From NCBI GenBank assembly GCA_004173455.1, contig SECL01000006.1, positions 51,829-115,828 on the forward strand: DNA of 64,000 nucleotides, in the 5' to 3' direction. A model generated the notes under the pieces. It was not told the origin of the DNA and made no database searches. It saw only the letters and a program-made list of their open reading frames with translations. This DNA is from Moraxellaceae bacterium (GTDB lineage: Bacteria; Pseudomonadota; Gammaproteobacteria; Pseudomonadales; Moraxellaceae). This document shows positions 35,639 to 45,885 of the stretch, piece after piece (within the stretch, counting starts at the first letter, position 1; every line of letters begins with the position of its first letter). The translations under genes were made by a program, and so were the position numbers.

Positions 35639-36910
35639 TTAAAAAATACGGCTATCATCACGAGTGCGCTGCGGAATTTTGGCCAGTTGTACTAGCATGG
35701 CCAGTGCGATGTCCTTGTATTGGCTGGCAACGTTATCGCTGGCATTGCCGTTTGCAATCACACTAGGCTTGCCCTGATCGGCATTCTGGCGAATGCTGGC
35801 GTTGAGTGGCAGGCGTCCCAGTAATGGAATTTGATAGCGGGCACTTAATTGATCACCGCCGCCCGTCCCAAAGATTTCGTCAGTGTGCCCGCAGTTGGAG
35901 CAGACATGCGTGGACATATTTTCGACCACGCCCAGCACTGGAATATTGACCTTATTAAATAGCTCAATGCCTTTTTGGGCATCCATGAGCGCCACATGCT
36001 GCGGTGTGGTGACAATCACGGCACCTGTCACTGGAATACGCTGCGCCAATGTGAGCTGGATGTCACCCGTGCCCGGTGGCATGTCAATCAGCAAATAATC
36101 CAGGTCTGGCCATGCGGTCTGGTTAAACAGTTGCATCAGCGCGCCGGTGGCTTTTGGCCCACGCCAGACCACGGGTGTATTGTCATCGCCGGTTAAGTTG
36201 CCAATGGACAATACCGCCATGCCAAAGGCTTCTAGCGGAATAAACTGTTCATTTTCAATTTTAGGTGTTTTGCCAGCCGTGCCCAGCATGGTAGGAATGC
36301 TGGGGCCATATATATCAGCATCCAGCACACCGACTTTGGCACCAGTTTGCTGTAGCGCCAAAGCCAAGTTTACGGTAGTGGTGGACTTGCCAACCCCGCC
36401 TTTACCAGACGCCACCACAATCACATTTTTGATACGTGGGTGCGCTTTAAGCTGGCTTTGGGTAGGCGGCACAGGACGCTTTGACGTGAGCGCATCTTCG
36501 TGTTGCACAGCCTCACTGCGGATAGGTTCACTGGCTGTCGCTTGCGCCTGAGGTGCTCCTTGTGCATCAATCACTGGTGGTAAATTCACCTGACTTTGCT
36601 GTTGTTGAGTCCCACTGGCCTTTTGCGTCACAAAATGCAGGTTTAGTTCACGAATGCCCATTTTTTCCAGATCACTGGCCAGACTGTTATGCAGTTGTTC
36701 AAAATCTGCCTCTGAATTGACCTGATAGCCGGCCGGCAGCTTGAGGGTTAAGCCCAGTACGTCATTTTGCTGCTGGCGCTGTGTGACCAGCGACAGGATG
36801 GAATGCTGGGTATTGGGCAGGCAGTGGTTTTTGAGGATTTCATCCACCTGCGGATTACCAAATTCGGCAAATGGCGCAAATTCCATTTTGAATGGCTTAA
36901 ACCATGACAT
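35639..36910 (-). CDS. apbC: Mrp/ApbC iron-sulfur cluster carrier ATPase
   Basis: A 423-aa P-loop ATPase that carries and inserts Fe-S clusters. An N-terminal MIP18/DUF59-like domain is followed by the deviant Walker A GKGGVGKSTTTVNLA, the GPSIPTMLG motif, DMPPGTGDIQLTLAQ and the cluster-binding pair in HVCSNCGH (CxxC). I start at the ATG at 36910 (MSWFKPFKM), which has GGAG upstream; the frame is open for 43 more codons without support. Divergent from metG, with a 94-base gap, an arrangement conserved in gammaproteobacteria. Confidence 0.95.
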   Translation of the reverse strand: MSWFKPFKMEFAPFAEFGNPQVDEILKNHCLPNTQHSILSLVTQRQQQNDVLGLTLKLPAGYQVNSEADFEQLHNSLASDLEKMGIRELNLHFVTQKASGTQQQQSQVNLPPVIDAQGAPQAQATASEPIRSEAVQHEDALTSKRPVPPTQSQLKAHPRIKNVIVVASGKGGVGKSTTTVNLALALQQTGAKVGVLDADIYGPSIPTMLGTAGKTPKIENEQFIPLEAFGMAVLSIGNLTGDDNTPVVWRGPKATGALMQLFNQTAWPDLDYLLIDMPPGTGDIQLTLAQRIPVTGAVIVTTPQHVALMDAQKGIELFNKVNIPVLGVVENMSTHVCSNCGHTDEIFGTGGGDQLSARYQIPLLGRLPLNASIRQNADQGKPSVIANGNASDNVASQYKDIALAMLVQLAKIPQRTRDDSRIF

Positions 36911-37004
36911 AAGCAATACTCCAACAGGATAACAGCGGGCAATTTTGGCGGTGAAGCATGTTATATTAATCACCATTACAAGACTACCAAGAGAGTATAA
37001 GTCC

Positions 37005-39110
37005 GTGCCATATTCTGTGCGTCGCATTTTAGTCACCAATGCGCTTCCCTATGCCAATGGTCCCATCCATCTGGGTCATTTACTGGGTTATATTCAGGCT
37101 GATATCTGGGTACGTGCAATGCGCTCTATGGGTCATCAGGTGACTTATGTGTGTGCCGATGACGCCCATGGTACGGCCATTATGCTCAAAGCCGAAGCCA
37201 ATGGCGTGACGCCTGAACAACAAATTGCGCAGGTACAGCGCGAGCATGAGCGCGATTTTGCCGGTTTTGGGATTAGCTTTGATCATTATCACTCTACCCA
37301 CAGCAAAGAAAATCGCCTGCGCTCACAGGAAATTTATATTAAAAACCGTGATGCCGGGCATATTAGCACCCGTCCGGTCAAGCAACTGTTTGACCCGGAA
37401 AAAGGCTTGTTTCTGGCTGATCGCTTTATTAAAGGCGAGTGCCCCAAATGCAGCGCGCTGGATCAGTACGGCGATTCCTGCGAAGTGTGCGGCGCAACCT
37501 ATAATGCCACTGAACTCAAAAATCCACACTCGACCTTGAGTGGCGCAACGCCGATTGAAAAAGAATCCATTCATTACTTTTTTAAGCTACCGGACTTTGA
37601 GCAGTATTTGCAGGACTGGACGCGCACACCGAATCGCCTGCCGGTCAGTATTGCCAACAAGCTCAATGAATGGTTTGAAGCGGGCTTAAATGACTGGGAT
37701 ATTTCGCGCGATGCGCCGTATTTTGGCTTTGAAATTCCGGATGCGCCGGGCAAGTATTTTTATGTGTGGGTGGATGCGCCTATTGGCTATATGTCCAGCT
37801 TTGAGAATTATGTTAGCACCCATGCAGGCAAACAGGCTGGCCTCACCTTTATGGATTACTGGGGCAAGGATAGTACGGCTGAGCTGTATCATTTTATTGG
37901 CAAGGACATTGTGTATTTTCATGCGCTGTTCTGGCCTGCCATGCTGGATGGTGCCGGTTATCGCACACCAACCGGTGTATTTGTGAATGGCTTTTTGACC
38001 GTCAATGGCCAGAAGATGAGCAAATCACGCGGTACGTTTATTAAGGCCGAAACCTATCTGGAACACTTGAACCCGGAATACCTGCGCTATTATTTTGCCA
38101 GCAAGCTGTCGGATAAAGTGGAAGACAGCGACCTGAACCTTGATGACTTTATTTTAAAGGTCAATAGTGATCTGGTGGGTAAAGTGGTGAATATTGCCAG
38201 CCGCTGCGCCAAGTTTATCAATACCAAGTTTGACAATAAACTGTCCGCACTATGCAGTGAACCTGAACTGGTACAAAGCTTTATTGATGCCGGCGATGAG
38301 ATTGGTAAAGCCTATGAGGCACGAGAATTTAGTACCGCCATTCGCGAGATTATGAATCTTGCCGATAAAGCCAACCAGTACATTGACGAGAAAAAACCGT
38401 GGGCGCTGGCCAAAATGGATGGTATGGACAATGAAGTGCAGGATGTCTGTTCCGTCGGCCTGAACCTGTTCCGCCAGCTGGTGGTTTATCTGGCACCGGT
38501 ATTGCCGAGTCTTGCCGCACAGGTGCAACTGTTCTTTAAACTGGACAGCATGAATTTTGCTTCACGCCAGCAGATTTTGCTGGATCACGAGGTGTATACG
38601 TTCCAGCCGCTAATGCAACGCGTGGACAAAGCCAAAGTGGAGTTAATGGTGCAAGCCTCGACAGAATCACTTACCAGCACAGCCGCTCCGGTTAAGCCAG
38701 CCAAAATTGCCAAAAACACGGCGCAAACGGCGGTAAAACCAGACAACAAAACGACTGTCACCAAGTCTACCAGCGATACTGCTGACACCATCAAGATTGA
38801 TGATTTCTTAAAAGTGGACTTGCGGGTGGCTAAAATCCTTAATGCGCAAACCGTAGAAGGCTCGGACAAGTTGCTGCAACTTACGCTGGATGTAGGTGAG
38901 GCTGAACCGCGTAATGTGTTTAGTGGCATTCGTGGGGCTTACGAAGCAGACAGCCTTGTGGGCCGTTTAACCGTGCTGGTGGCCAATCTGGCGCCACGCA
39001 AAATGCGCTTTGGTATTTCTAACGGCATGGTGCTAGCCGCAGGCAATGGCGACGGTATTTTTCTGCTGTCACCGGATAGTGGCGCCAAGCTGGGTGACAA
39101 GGTGAGTTAA
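37005..39110 (+). CDS. metG: Methionyl-tRNA synthetase
   Basis: A 701-aa class I synthetase that charges tRNA-Met. The HIGH motif is in [15 protein letters not shown] near residue 20; the zinc knuckle [17 protein letters not shown] is near 146-162; KMSKS is in [11 protein letters not shown] near 336. A Thr/Lys/Ala-rich linker leads to a C-terminal EMAP/Trbp111-type tRNA-binding domain ([18 protein letters not shown]) that mediates dimerisation. The start is a GTG at 37005 (GTGCCATATTC), supported by AGAGAG upstream and by the match to the normal N-terminus. Confidence 0.96.
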   Translation: MPYSVRRILVTNALPYANGPIHLGHLLGYIQADIWVRAMRSMGHQVTYVCADDAHGTAIMLKAEANGVTPEQQIAQVQREHERDFAGFGISFDHYHSTHSKENRLRSQEIYIKNRDAGHISTRPVKQLFDPEKGLFLADRFIKGECPKCSALDQYGDSCEVCGATYNATELKNPHSTLSGATPIEKESIHYFFKLPDFEQYLQDWTRTPNRLPVSIANKLNEWFEAGLNDWDISRDAPYFGFEIPDAPGKYFYVWVDAPIGYMSSFENYVSTHAGKQAGLTFMDYWGKDSTAELYHFIGKDIVYFHALFWPAMLDGAGYRTPTGVFVNGFLTVNGQKMSKSRGTFIKAETYLEHLNPEYLRYYFASKLSDKVEDSDLNLDDFILKVNSDLVGKVVNIASRCAKFINTKFDNKLSALCSEPELVQSFIDAGDEIGKAYEAREFSTAIREIMNLADKANQYIDEKKPWALAKMDGMDNEVQDVCSVGLNLFRQLVVYLAPVLPSLAAQVQLFFKLDSMNFASRQQILLDHEVYTFQPLMQRVDKAKVELMVQASTESLTSTAAPVKPAKIAKNTAQTAVKPDNKTTVTKSTSDTADTIKIDDFLKVDLRVAKILNAQTVEGSDKLLQLTLDVGEAEPRNVFSGIRGAYEADSLVGRLTVLVANLAPRKMRFGISNGMVLAAGNGDGIFLLSPDSGAKLGDKVS

Positions 39111-39148
39111 TTTTTACTTGGTTAGCAACTGATTAAACTATTGACCTG

Positions 39149-39178
39149 AAAAGGGCTGAATTCAATCAGCCCTTTTTT
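39149..39178. terminator. Terminator after metG
   Basis: AAAAGGGCTGA pairs with TCAGCCCTTTT and is followed by T. It lies 38 bases past the metG stop and faces the convergent SDR pair, so it can act in both directions. Confidence 0.9.
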
Positions 39179-39214
39179 ATAGGTCATACTCGCATTAATA
39201 CAGCTAAATGCCAG

Positions 39215-39901
39215 TTATTTCCACAGACTCAATTCCTGACTCCACGCTGAACGAGGCTGCTGATAAACATGCCAGCAGGTTTGTGCAATGGCGTGTACAG
39301 TTTGACTATTTACCGTGTAATCATGAGGTAATGCAATATAGCAGCTATGAATTCCCTGTGGCTGGAACTCCCGCGCCAGTGACTGCAATAAAGCCCGGTT
39401 ACCCGCATGCAATGCACCATCTGCCAGCCAGCCTGAATCGGGCTCAGTGGCGTGAACAGAGCCTAATACAATAAATTTTCCCTGCTGGCGAGGCAGCATG
39501 TGTTTGATGGTATTTTGTGCAATATTAATCGCACTTAATCCTACATCCTGCCAGCGTTGCTGCATATATTCCGGTGTTAAATCGGCGCTTGCCATTGTTG
39601 CAGGCGCACGGGGCTGAAATACCACCAGTTCAATAAAATGCCCGGCTTGCTTAATTTTTTTAAATAATCGGGCAACGGCTTTAGGGTCAAATAAATTGGC
39701 TTTGACACAATGAATATGATCCAACTTATTCATTCTTAGTGTGTTTTGCAGCGTAGCGTGTTGCTGGCTATGACTAACCTGATACAATGCCATTTTATGG
39801 TTTTGTGCCTGCGGCAATAATGCGTGGGATAAAGCCTCAACATCAGTGCCGATAACTACCATACAGCCCTGTGATGATTTTTTTCTTCTAAGGATATTCA
39901 T
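39215..39901 (-). CDS. SDR-like protein lacking canonical cofactor and catalytic motifs
   Basis: A 228-aa protein with the overall SDR pattern (VVIGTDVEALSHALL at the place of the glycine-rich loop, IHCVKANLFDPKAVARLFKKI, ELVVFQPRAPATM, KFIVLGSVHATEPDSGWL, REFQPQGIHSCYIALPH). The TGxxxGxG loop is replaced by IGTDVEAL, NNAG is absent, and the Tyr-Lys pair is missing (GALHAGNRALL). It is therefore likely a non-catalytic or divergent SDR. Its start codon overlaps the stop of the upstream SDR (TAATG), so the two are made together and may form a heterodimer. Basic N-terminus RRKKSS. Confidence 0.75.
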   Translation of the reverse strand: MNILRRKKSSQGCMVVIGTDVEALSHALLPQAQNHKMALYQVSHSQQHATLQNTLRMNKLDHIHCVKANLFDPKAVARLFKKIKQAGHFIELVVFQPRAPATMASADLTPEYMQQRWQDVGLSAINIAQNTIKHMLPRQQGKFIVLGSVHATEPDSGWLADGALHAGNRALLQSLAREFQPQGIHSCYIALPHDYTVNSQTVHAIAQTCWHVYQQPRSAWSQELSLWK

Positions 39902-40677
39902 TAAAATTTCTCACTATAAGGCCGTAAATCCAGCTCATGCGTCCACAAGGGTTTGGCCTGTTGATGCAGCATCCAGTAGTTTTCTGCAATGGCTTCAATA
40001 TTCAAGCCGCCAGAACCTCGTGTTTTGCGTAGTAGACGGCCTAGGCCAAACACTGCTTGATTAATCCGCTCACCATCTACCATGCCATCGACCACCACAT
40101 GCGCAATATGAATATTCTGCGGGTTTAATTCTTTTGCCAGTCCTTGCGCATAGGTTCTTAATGCAGCCTTGCCTGTGGTAAATGCCGCAAAATACGGCTT
40201 GCCACGAATTGAAGCACTGGCCCCAGTAAAAATGAGGGTGCCCTGTCCCTGTTGTTGCATGGCTTTAACCGCTTGCTGGCTCACCAAAAAACCTGATAAA
40301 AATGTAAAACGCCACATGCTGTCAAAAAAATTCAGGCTACTTTTTAAAAACCGTGATGGCATGTTACTGCCCACATTATGTACAACCAAATCAATCCTTT
40401 GCTGGCGCGTGCTAATAATGTGGCCAAACAGCGCTTCTACCTGACCGGCTTTGGTTGCATCCAGAATATAACTTTCGGCCTGTCCCCCAGCCTGCTGAAT
40501 TTCAGCAACCACCCCATCCAGTTTTTCTTGCGTGCGCCCTACCACATAAACCAGTAGTCCTTCACGGCCAATACGCCGACATACGGCAGCACCAATTCCC
40601 TGTGAGGCACCGACGCCAATTACGATTGCGCACGGCTGGCGACTATCCGCTGCTGTTAAATTTTTAGTATTCATCAT
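39901..40677 (-). CDS. SDR family oxidoreductase with Tyr-to-Phe active site
   Basis: A 258-aa SDR with an intact cofactor loop, GVGASQGIGAAV near residue 21, VGRTQEKLD after strand two, and HNVGSN in place of NNAG. The catalytic position reads FTTGK instead of YxxxK. This FxxxK form occurs in a subfamily with the ending IHIAHVVVDGMVD seen here, whose activity is unclear. A TAAGGG site precedes the ATG. It is upstream of and overlaps by one base with the degenerate SDR. Divergent from the GST gene. Confidence 0.85.
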   Translation of the reverse strand: MMNTKNLTAADSRQPCAIVIGVGASQGIGAAVCRRIGREGLLVYVVGRTQEKLDGVVAEIQQAGGQAESYILDATKAGQVEALFGHIISTRQQRIDLVVHNVGSNMPSRFLKSSLNFFDSMWRFTFLSGFLVSQQAVKAMQQQGQGTLIFTGASASIRGKPYFAAFTTGKAALRTYAQGLAKELNPQNIHIAHVVVDGMVDGERINQAVFGLGRLLRKTRGSGGLNIEAIAENYWMLHQQAKPLWTHELDLRPYSEKF

Positions 40678-41024
40678 GGATTTACCCTTATTACCATACC
40701 AAATCGGCTTAAAATTTCTGGCCTGCCGTTTTACTGTTTACAACAATGGCAGTGACTTGTTATAGCGTCACAGCAATCGCAATCAGGTAAAGTGAGTGAC
40801 GCAAGCTCATTAAATAACTTATCAGTTCCAAAATAGAACTTATAGCAGAGTTTGTTAGCCACGAAAACTTATTCTTGAGATGGCCTTATTAAATCGGCTA
40901 ATGCAACCTGCATAAAACTGTGCGGACTAGACAAGAAACTAAGTGTTGCACACAACTGATTCAACTTGATATTCAAGCAACGTCGCGCTATATCTTTTAC
41001 CATATAAAACACTCTGGTACGAAC
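40678..41024. other. Intergenic stretch between SDR pair and GST
   Basis: A 347-base divergent promoter region. I see no gene; a short AGTTC/GAACT inverted repeat near 40825-40841 is too weak to call. Confidence 0.45.
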
Positions 41025-41675
41025 ATGACAACAGGCGCACAAGCTCCCATTCAGCTTTTTTACTTCCCTACCCCCAATGGCCATAAGATCACCATTGCAC
41101 TGGAAGAAATGCAACTGCCGTATGACATCCAACTGGTGGATATTCGCAAGGGTGACCAGTTCAAACCGGAATTTTTAGAGATTTCACCCAATAACCGAAT
41201 GCCTGCCATCATTGATCCCAATGGGCCGGATGGTCAGCCGATTGGCATTTTTGAATCGGGCGCCATTTTGCAATATCTGGGTCGTAAAACCGGACTGTTT
41301 TATCCGCAGGATGAACGCCAACGGATTGAAGTCGAACAATGGCTGATGTGGCAAATGGGCGGCTTTGGTCCGATGCTGGGACAAAACCATCACTTTAACC
41401 GCTTTGCCCCGGAAAAAATTCCCTACGCAATCAACCGCTATGTCGATGAAACCAAACGGCTGTATGGCGTGCTGAACAAGCGGCTAGCAGACCGTGATTA
41501 TGTGGCCGATGATTATTCGATTGCAGATATGTCCATGATTGGCTGGGCATTAAGCTGGGAATGGCAGGACATTAGTATTGCTGAATATCCGCATGTGAGC
41601 GACTGGATTGAACGCCTAAAAGCCCGCCCTGCCGTGCAGCGTGCGCTGGCGCAAAAAGATAAAATAATTGGCTAA
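41025..41675 (+). CDS. Glutathione S-transferase family protein (YfcG/YghU-like)
   Basis: A 216-aa cytosolic GST. The N-terminal thioredoxin fold reads FYFPTPNGHKITIALEEMQL, then ISPNNRMPAIID and IFESGAILQYLG (the Glu-Ser glutathione site). The C-terminal helical domain includes RYVDETKRLYGVLNKRLADR and YSIADMSMIGW. The TPNGxK start of the fold matches the nu-class YfcG/YghU enzymes, which have disulfide-bond reductase activity. I use the ATG at 41025 because the fold begins right after it. Stands alone, convergent with the 166-aa gene. Confidence 0.92.
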   Translation: MTTGAQAPIQLFYFPTPNGHKITIALEEMQLPYDIQLVDIRKGDQFKPEFLEISPNNRMPAIIDPNGPDGQPIGIFESGAILQYLGRKTGLFYPQDERQRIEVEQWLMWQMGGFGPMLGQNHHFNRFAPEKIPYAINRYVDETKRLYGVLNKRLADRDYVADDYSIADMSMIGWALSWEWQDISIAEYPHVSDWIERLKARPAVQRALAQKDKIIG

Positions 41676-41736
41676 GTCTGGGTTGCTCGCATGCTTCAAG
41701 ACTGCGAGCAACCTGATTCAGATGAGTTGCCTCTGA

Positions 41737-42237
41737 TCAGCCCTGCACTGTACCCATGACAGCCTCAAGCAATGCCTGCTGATGGGCAAGACATTCTGGC
41801 ACCAGTTTCTTATAGGCTTGATCTAGTTGTACCATGGCAAAACCTTCTTTCCAGTATGGAAATTTATCAACCAGTGCTTCAGTGACCAATCCTTCATAAT
41901 GTGAGGCATTCACAATCAGCGACAGCGTATTCATCGCCTCAGCCCCTGCCAGCGCATTAAAATCAATACCATGTTTTTTGAACAGGCGAACACGGTCTTT
42001 CTTATAGAGTATTTTTTTGGCTTGAAAGTTATTGAGACCAAAGGCCGCTATCGTGGCTTGCTGCAACATCTCTTCATAATGCTGATACAACAAACTAAAT
42101 GCCTGCGTATAGGTGCTGGCTTCATTGCTCTTGTTCAGGTTGTTACGGATAAAGGCATTTGCTTCTTCATCCAGTGGCGTTTGTTTAAGCTTGTTTAAAT
42201 AGGTAATCGCCTTTGCTGCCGAGGTACCAGAGGTCAT
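41737..42237 (-). CDS. Hypothetical helical protein, 166 aa
   Basis: A soluble, mostly alpha-helical protein without signal peptide or membrane segment. Landmarks are YLNKLKQTPLDEEANAF, LYQHYEEMLQQATIAAFGL and NASHYEGLVTEALVDKFPYW. An AAGGAAAA site precedes the ATG. I do not recognise a domain. It stands alone between GST and the BI-1 family gene, with a terminator of the latter upstream. Confidence 0.75.
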   Translation of the reverse strand: MTSGTSAAKAITYLNKLKQTPLDEEANAFIRNNLNKSNEASTYTQAFSLLYQHYEEMLQQATIAAFGLNNFQAKKILYKKDRVRLFKKHGIDFNALAGAEAMNTLSLIVNASHYEGLVTEALVDKFPYWKEGFAMVQLDQAYKKLVPECLAHQQALLEAVMGTVQG

Positions 42238-42353
42238 GGGTTTTTTCCTTGCTATCGGCTCTGGTGATCACAAGAACCGCAACAGCATAAATAAGATAAA
42301 GATAGGCTATTGTCGCACATTTAGCTGCATGTCCCGCATATCATCTACCAATA

Positions 42354-42388
42354 AAAAAGCCTCAAAGCAGCTATGTCTGAGGCTTTTT
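42354..42388. terminator. Terminator of the BI-1 family gene
   Basis: AAAAGCCTCA and TGAGGCTTTT form a 10-bp stem with a 13-base loop; a T run follows on either strand. It is 18 bases past the stop codon. Confidence 0.88.
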
Positions 42389-42405
42389 GACTTAAACGCT
42401 GACTA

Positions 42406-43146
42406 TTAGTTGGAACGGATAATTCCCAACAAGCGCAGGAATGAAATATACATCCACACCAATGTAGCCAGTAATGCAACCCCACAGAACCATTCCATAT
42501 ACTTAGGCGCATTGTACTCGGCAGAACGTTCGACCAGATCAAAGTCCAGAATCAGGTTTAGCGAGGCAATCACCGCCACAAATGCCGCAAAGCCTAAGCC
42601 AATCATGCCATTGTCAAACAGGAATGGAATGCTATTACCAAATGCCAGCACCATCACCCACTGCACCACATACAAAATCAGAATGGCCAGTGTGGCAGAA
42701 ATCACAATGGCCTTGAACTTTTCGGTGGCCTGAATAATTTTGGCTTTATATAACCCTAGCAAACCAAACGTGGTCACAAACGTGGCTGCCACGGCAATGA
42801 GGGGCAAGCCCGGATAACGGTATTCATAGGCGGCCGAAATGCCACCCAGAAACAGCCCTTCCAGTACCGCATAAGGCAAAGCCAGACTACTGCTGGTATG
42901 CGGCTTGAATGTCATGATCAAGGCCAGAATCAGGCCACCAATTGCCCCAACTATCGCACCCAGCATGGCGGGGCTATTGATATAGCCCAGATTTAGACAG
43001 TAAAAATAAAATACCAGTGCCATGGCAGTTGCTACACCCGTCATCAGCACAGCTTTATTGATTGCGCCTGAAACCGTCATCGGTTCAGTATAAGCCGTAT
43101 CAAATTCGACCTTTTTAAACATCGGATTATTACTTTGCATCTTCAT
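42406..43146 (-). CDS. Bax inhibitor-1/YccA family membrane protein
   Basis: A 246-aa inner-membrane protein with seven hydrophobic segments between about residue 30 and 240. The central block FKPHTSSSLALPYAVLEGLFLGGIS, the pair of Asp residues in LNLILDFDLVERSAE and the ending WMYISFLRLLGII identify the BI-1 family variant with an N-terminal cytosolic extension (MKMQSNNPMFKKVEFD). Bacterial members (BsYetJ) are pH-sensitive calcium leak channels, and YccA modulates FtsH. The role here is not known. Single-gene unit. Confidence 0.9.
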   Translation of the reverse strand: MKMQSNNPMFKKVEFDTAYTEPMTVSGAINKAVLMTGVATAMALVFYFYCLNLGYINSPAMLGAIVGAIGGLILALIMTFKPHTSSSLALPYAVLEGLFLGGISAAYEYRYPGLPLIAVAATFVTTFGLLGLYKAKIIQATEKFKAIVISATLAILILYVVQWVMVLAFGNSIPFLFDNGMIGLGFAAFVAVIASLNLILDFDLVERSAEYNAPKYMEWFCGVALLATLVWMYISFLRLLGIIRSN

Positions 43147-43214
43147 TCTCTTTATTGGTTTGCCTTACAGAGTATCCTGATTACAGCATGGATTAAATCC
43201 CATTATATAAACAG

Positions 43215-44372
43215 TTAAGTGCGAATTGTATTTAAAATTGAAACGACTTGATCACGTCCCTGATGTTTGGCTTCATATAGGTATTTATCAGCTTGGCGTA
43301 CTATTTTGTCCAGCTGATAGCCGCACTGCTCGCTACAACTTACCCCAAAACTTGCGGTCACCTGCAAGCGTTGATCCTGCTCATCACTCACATAGGCATT
43401 GGCAATGGCAACTCGGCAGCGCTCGGCAATAATGACCGCCTGTTCCAGTTCAGTCTGGCTCAGTACAATCAGGAATTCTTCGCCACCATAGCGCCCCACC
43501 TGATCTGCTTTACGCAAGGTACTTTGTAAGGTGGCAGCAACCACCTGCAAGGCTTTATCACCAATCGCATGGCCATGTGCATCATTAATTCGCTTAAACA
43601 AATCAACATCCAGTATCACCACAGACACCGGAAAAACCAGATCTACATTTTTTGCCAGTGCAATTTCCAGACAATTGGTAATCGCACGACGGTTGTACAA
43701 ATTGGTCAGGCTATCAGTAATGCTGATATGGTGAATATTGCGCTCACGCTGCCGCCAGCGAATAAAAAACAAATCGCAAAACCCAAAGATGGTAATAAAA
43801 TGCGGCAAGGCAAAATAAATCATGCACAGCAAATAAACCGGCCGTGCCTCAAACGCATAAAAAAATTCTGGCTTAAACAAAGGACCATAGGGAATATACC
43901 CATAGGCACTTAGAGTGGACAACCCTATGATGAGTGCTGCTGCCGTACCAAAAGCGGCATAGACAATCTGGCGCTGAAACAATACAAAGCCAAACAGCGG
44001 CGCGCCTGCCATCACCAGACCGGTAGTAATGTTGGACAAGCCAATGGTATAGCCCAGAATGACCAGCGCAATCGAATAATAAAATGTACTAACACAGGCA
44101 AATAATTGCTGTGCCCAGTCCTTATCCTGCACCTTCTTGCCGACATAGACCAGCAAGCTCGTCAGCAGAATCAGCAGGGGCAAACCCCATTGCAGGGTCA
44201 TCAGGATCTTGTAATTTATATATTTGCTGGGAAAAAAGGTCTGATAAATCTGGAACACCCAATAGTGCACCAGAATAACTATCAAAATCACCAAAACTAG
44301 CAGAGACTTGCGTACCGGCGTCCAGTCCAGCACATCGTCAAAATACCTTACAATGCTATTGTTAAATCCCAT
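43215..44372 (-). CDS. Diguanylate cyclase, six-span membrane sensor plus GGDEF
   Basis: A 385-aa protein. The first 200 residues form about six membrane spans (VRKSLLVLVILIVILVHYW and following), a MASE-like sensor. The C-terminal GGDEF domain begins near 218 (ISITDSLTNLYNRRAI) and has the active GGEEF in GRYGGEEFLIVLS near 290-300. The metal Asp is in VVILDVDLFKRIND. An inhibitory RxxD site is present four residues... before the signature as RKADQVGRYGGEEF, which gives RKAD. It should make cyclic di-GMP and favour attachment. Start at the ATG at 44372, with GAGGA upstream. Confidence 0.92.
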   Translation of the reverse strand: MGFNNSIVRYFDDVLDWTPVRKSLLVLVILIVILVHYWVFQIYQTFFPSKYINYKILMTLQWGLPLLILLTSLLVYVGKKVQDKDWAQQLFACVSTFYYSIALVILGYTIGLSNITTGLVMAGAPLFGFVLFQRQIVYAAFGTAAALIIGLSTLSAYGYIPYGPLFKPEFFYAFEARPVYLLCMIYFALPHFITIFGFCDLFFIRWRQRERNIHHISITDSLTNLYNRRAITNCLEIALAKNVDLVFPVSVVILDVDLFKRINDAHGHAIGDKALQVVAATLQSTLRKADQVGRYGGEEFLIVLSQTELEQAVIIAERCRVAIANAYVSDEQDQRLQVTASFGVSCSEQCGYQLDKIVRQADKYLYEAKHQGRDQVVSILNTIRT

Positions 44373-44614
44373 AACACTGTCCTCATTCGCGTGGGACAAC
44401 TCAATGGTTAAACTTGCCAGGCCGTTTTAATACAACAGCTTAACTGACATAAAATTAACCGCTACTTCCTTGTAGCCTTGACAATAGCGTTCCGCAGAAA
44501 TTTTGTCTACTGAATCATGAGGATTACGACAAACTGTGATAAAAGTCAGATAACATGCCTACAAATGCCAATATGCTATCTGCTTATTTTTATTAGTAAA
44601 TTTGCAGGGCAGAA

Positions 44615-45163
44615 TTAGTTAATTCTGAAAAAATATTCACGGTAATACTTGAGTTCTCGAATCGAATCACGAATATCGTCCAGTGCCAGATGGGTTGCCT
44701 GCTTTTTAAGACCCGACATAATCTCAGGACGCCAGCGACGTGCCAGCTCTTTTACTGACGACACATCCAGATTGCGATAGTGAAAATATTGCTCAAGCGC
44801 TGGCATTTCACGGTGCATGAAGCGACGATCCTGACAAATGGAGTTGCCACACATCGGTGATTTTTTGGGATCAACCCATTTTTTCAAAAAGGCAATGGTC
44901 TGCTCTTCCGCGTCCTGACTAGTCAGGGTGCTACGGCGTACCCGCTCAACCAGACCGGACTGCCCATGCTGGCGCGTATTCCATTCATCCATAGCGTTCA
45001 GCACCTGATCACTTTGATGTACAGTGAGTACCGGTCCTTCTGCCAGAATATTCAAATGCTCATCAGTAACAATAGTAGCAATTTCAATAATATGATCACG
45101 GTCGGTATCCAAACCGGTCATTTCCAGGTCAATCCATATCAAGCGTTGATCGCTGCCACTCAT
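44615..45163 (-). CDS. orn: Oligoribonuclease
   Basis: A 182-aa DEDDh 3'-5' exoribonuclease that clears dinucleotides, including pGpG from cyclic di-GMP breakdown. Motifs: [12 protein letters not shown] with D11 and E13, [12 protein letters not shown] with the second Asp, and the final [14 protein letters not shown] with His and Asp. The length is the usual 180 residues. Divergent from rsgA as in enterics and Pseudomonas. The diguanylate cyclase gene downstream is a fitting but probably coincidental neighbour. Confidence 0.97.
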   Translation of the reverse strand: MSGSDQRLIWIDLEMTGLDTDRDHIIEIATIVTDEHLNILAEGPVLTVHQSDQVLNAMDEWNTRQHGQSGLVERVRRSTLTSQDAEEQTIAFLKKWVDPKKSPMCGNSICQDRRFMHREMPALEQYFHYRNLDVSSVKELARRWRPEIMSGLKKQATHLALDDIRDSIRELKYYREYFFRIN

Positions 45164-45885
45164 GGTTGTTGCATCCAGATATTTTGTTCTAAAGGCGCTA
45201 TCTTAGCAAACTCGCACGCCTGACTAAATCAATAAAAAAACTTCACAACAATTCAGCAGCGTCATTGACCTTAATAAAACCAGCGATCTTGTTAATAGAA
45301 CCTCGCCCTTAAAGTTCCAAGCTTCCAAAAGCCTTGGCTAGATTCATTTCCCTGAACGCTTCCTGAATGAATAGTTATTGACCAAACTGACTACCAAAAT
45401 GAAGTTTTCAGCCAATCCATTACAATTAAGATCGTTTATACTAAAAACTAGCATTAATTTATAAAAAATAATCGTTTTCTAAAACGTCAAGCCCTTTTTA
45501 AGTGTTATTAACAAACTACCCAGTCACGTCTGGACTCTTTTTATGCCTGCATTTTCGGCTATATTAATGGTCCCTGTTCTTTTGCCTACTCTAGCAGTGG
45601 GCAATTGAAGGACCCCGCATCGAAAGGTGCGGGGTTTTAGTTTGTGCAATGTATACTTTTCACACTAATAAACATCGGCTTTGAACAGCGAAAATATAAA
45701 AACATCCGGGTACAGCTATTGTAGCCATACACATAATAAAGCTCTAAGTATCACTTACCGTCCTCATAGATAAATCTTACCTGCCTCATTAATTAAAACG
45801 TATACTAGCCATTAGTTTACCAATGATTTTTACCACTAATTTCCCAACCGGGAATGGATGCTTATTGTGGAGCTTTTTTAGGCTT
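45164..45885. other. Long orn-rsgA intergenic region
   Basis: A 722-base gap without a convincing protein gene. It holds the orn promoter, an AT-rich middle, the orphan hairpin terminator at 45613-45638 with a structured stretch before it (see the ncRNA entry), and the rsgA promoter and leader. Confidence 0.6.
45572..45638 (+). ncRNA. Candidate small RNA ending in an orphan terminator
   Basis: A textbook terminator, CCCCGCA, loop, TGCGGGG followed by TTTT (45613-45638), lies over 240 bases before rsgA with no reading frame upstream on the plus strand. The stretch before it folds: GGTCC (near 45569) can pair with GGACC (near 45610), enclosing TTGCC/GGCAA. A TATATT at 45560-45565 could be the -10; I see no good -35. 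The 5' end is a guess and an extended transcript is possible. Confidence 0.4.
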
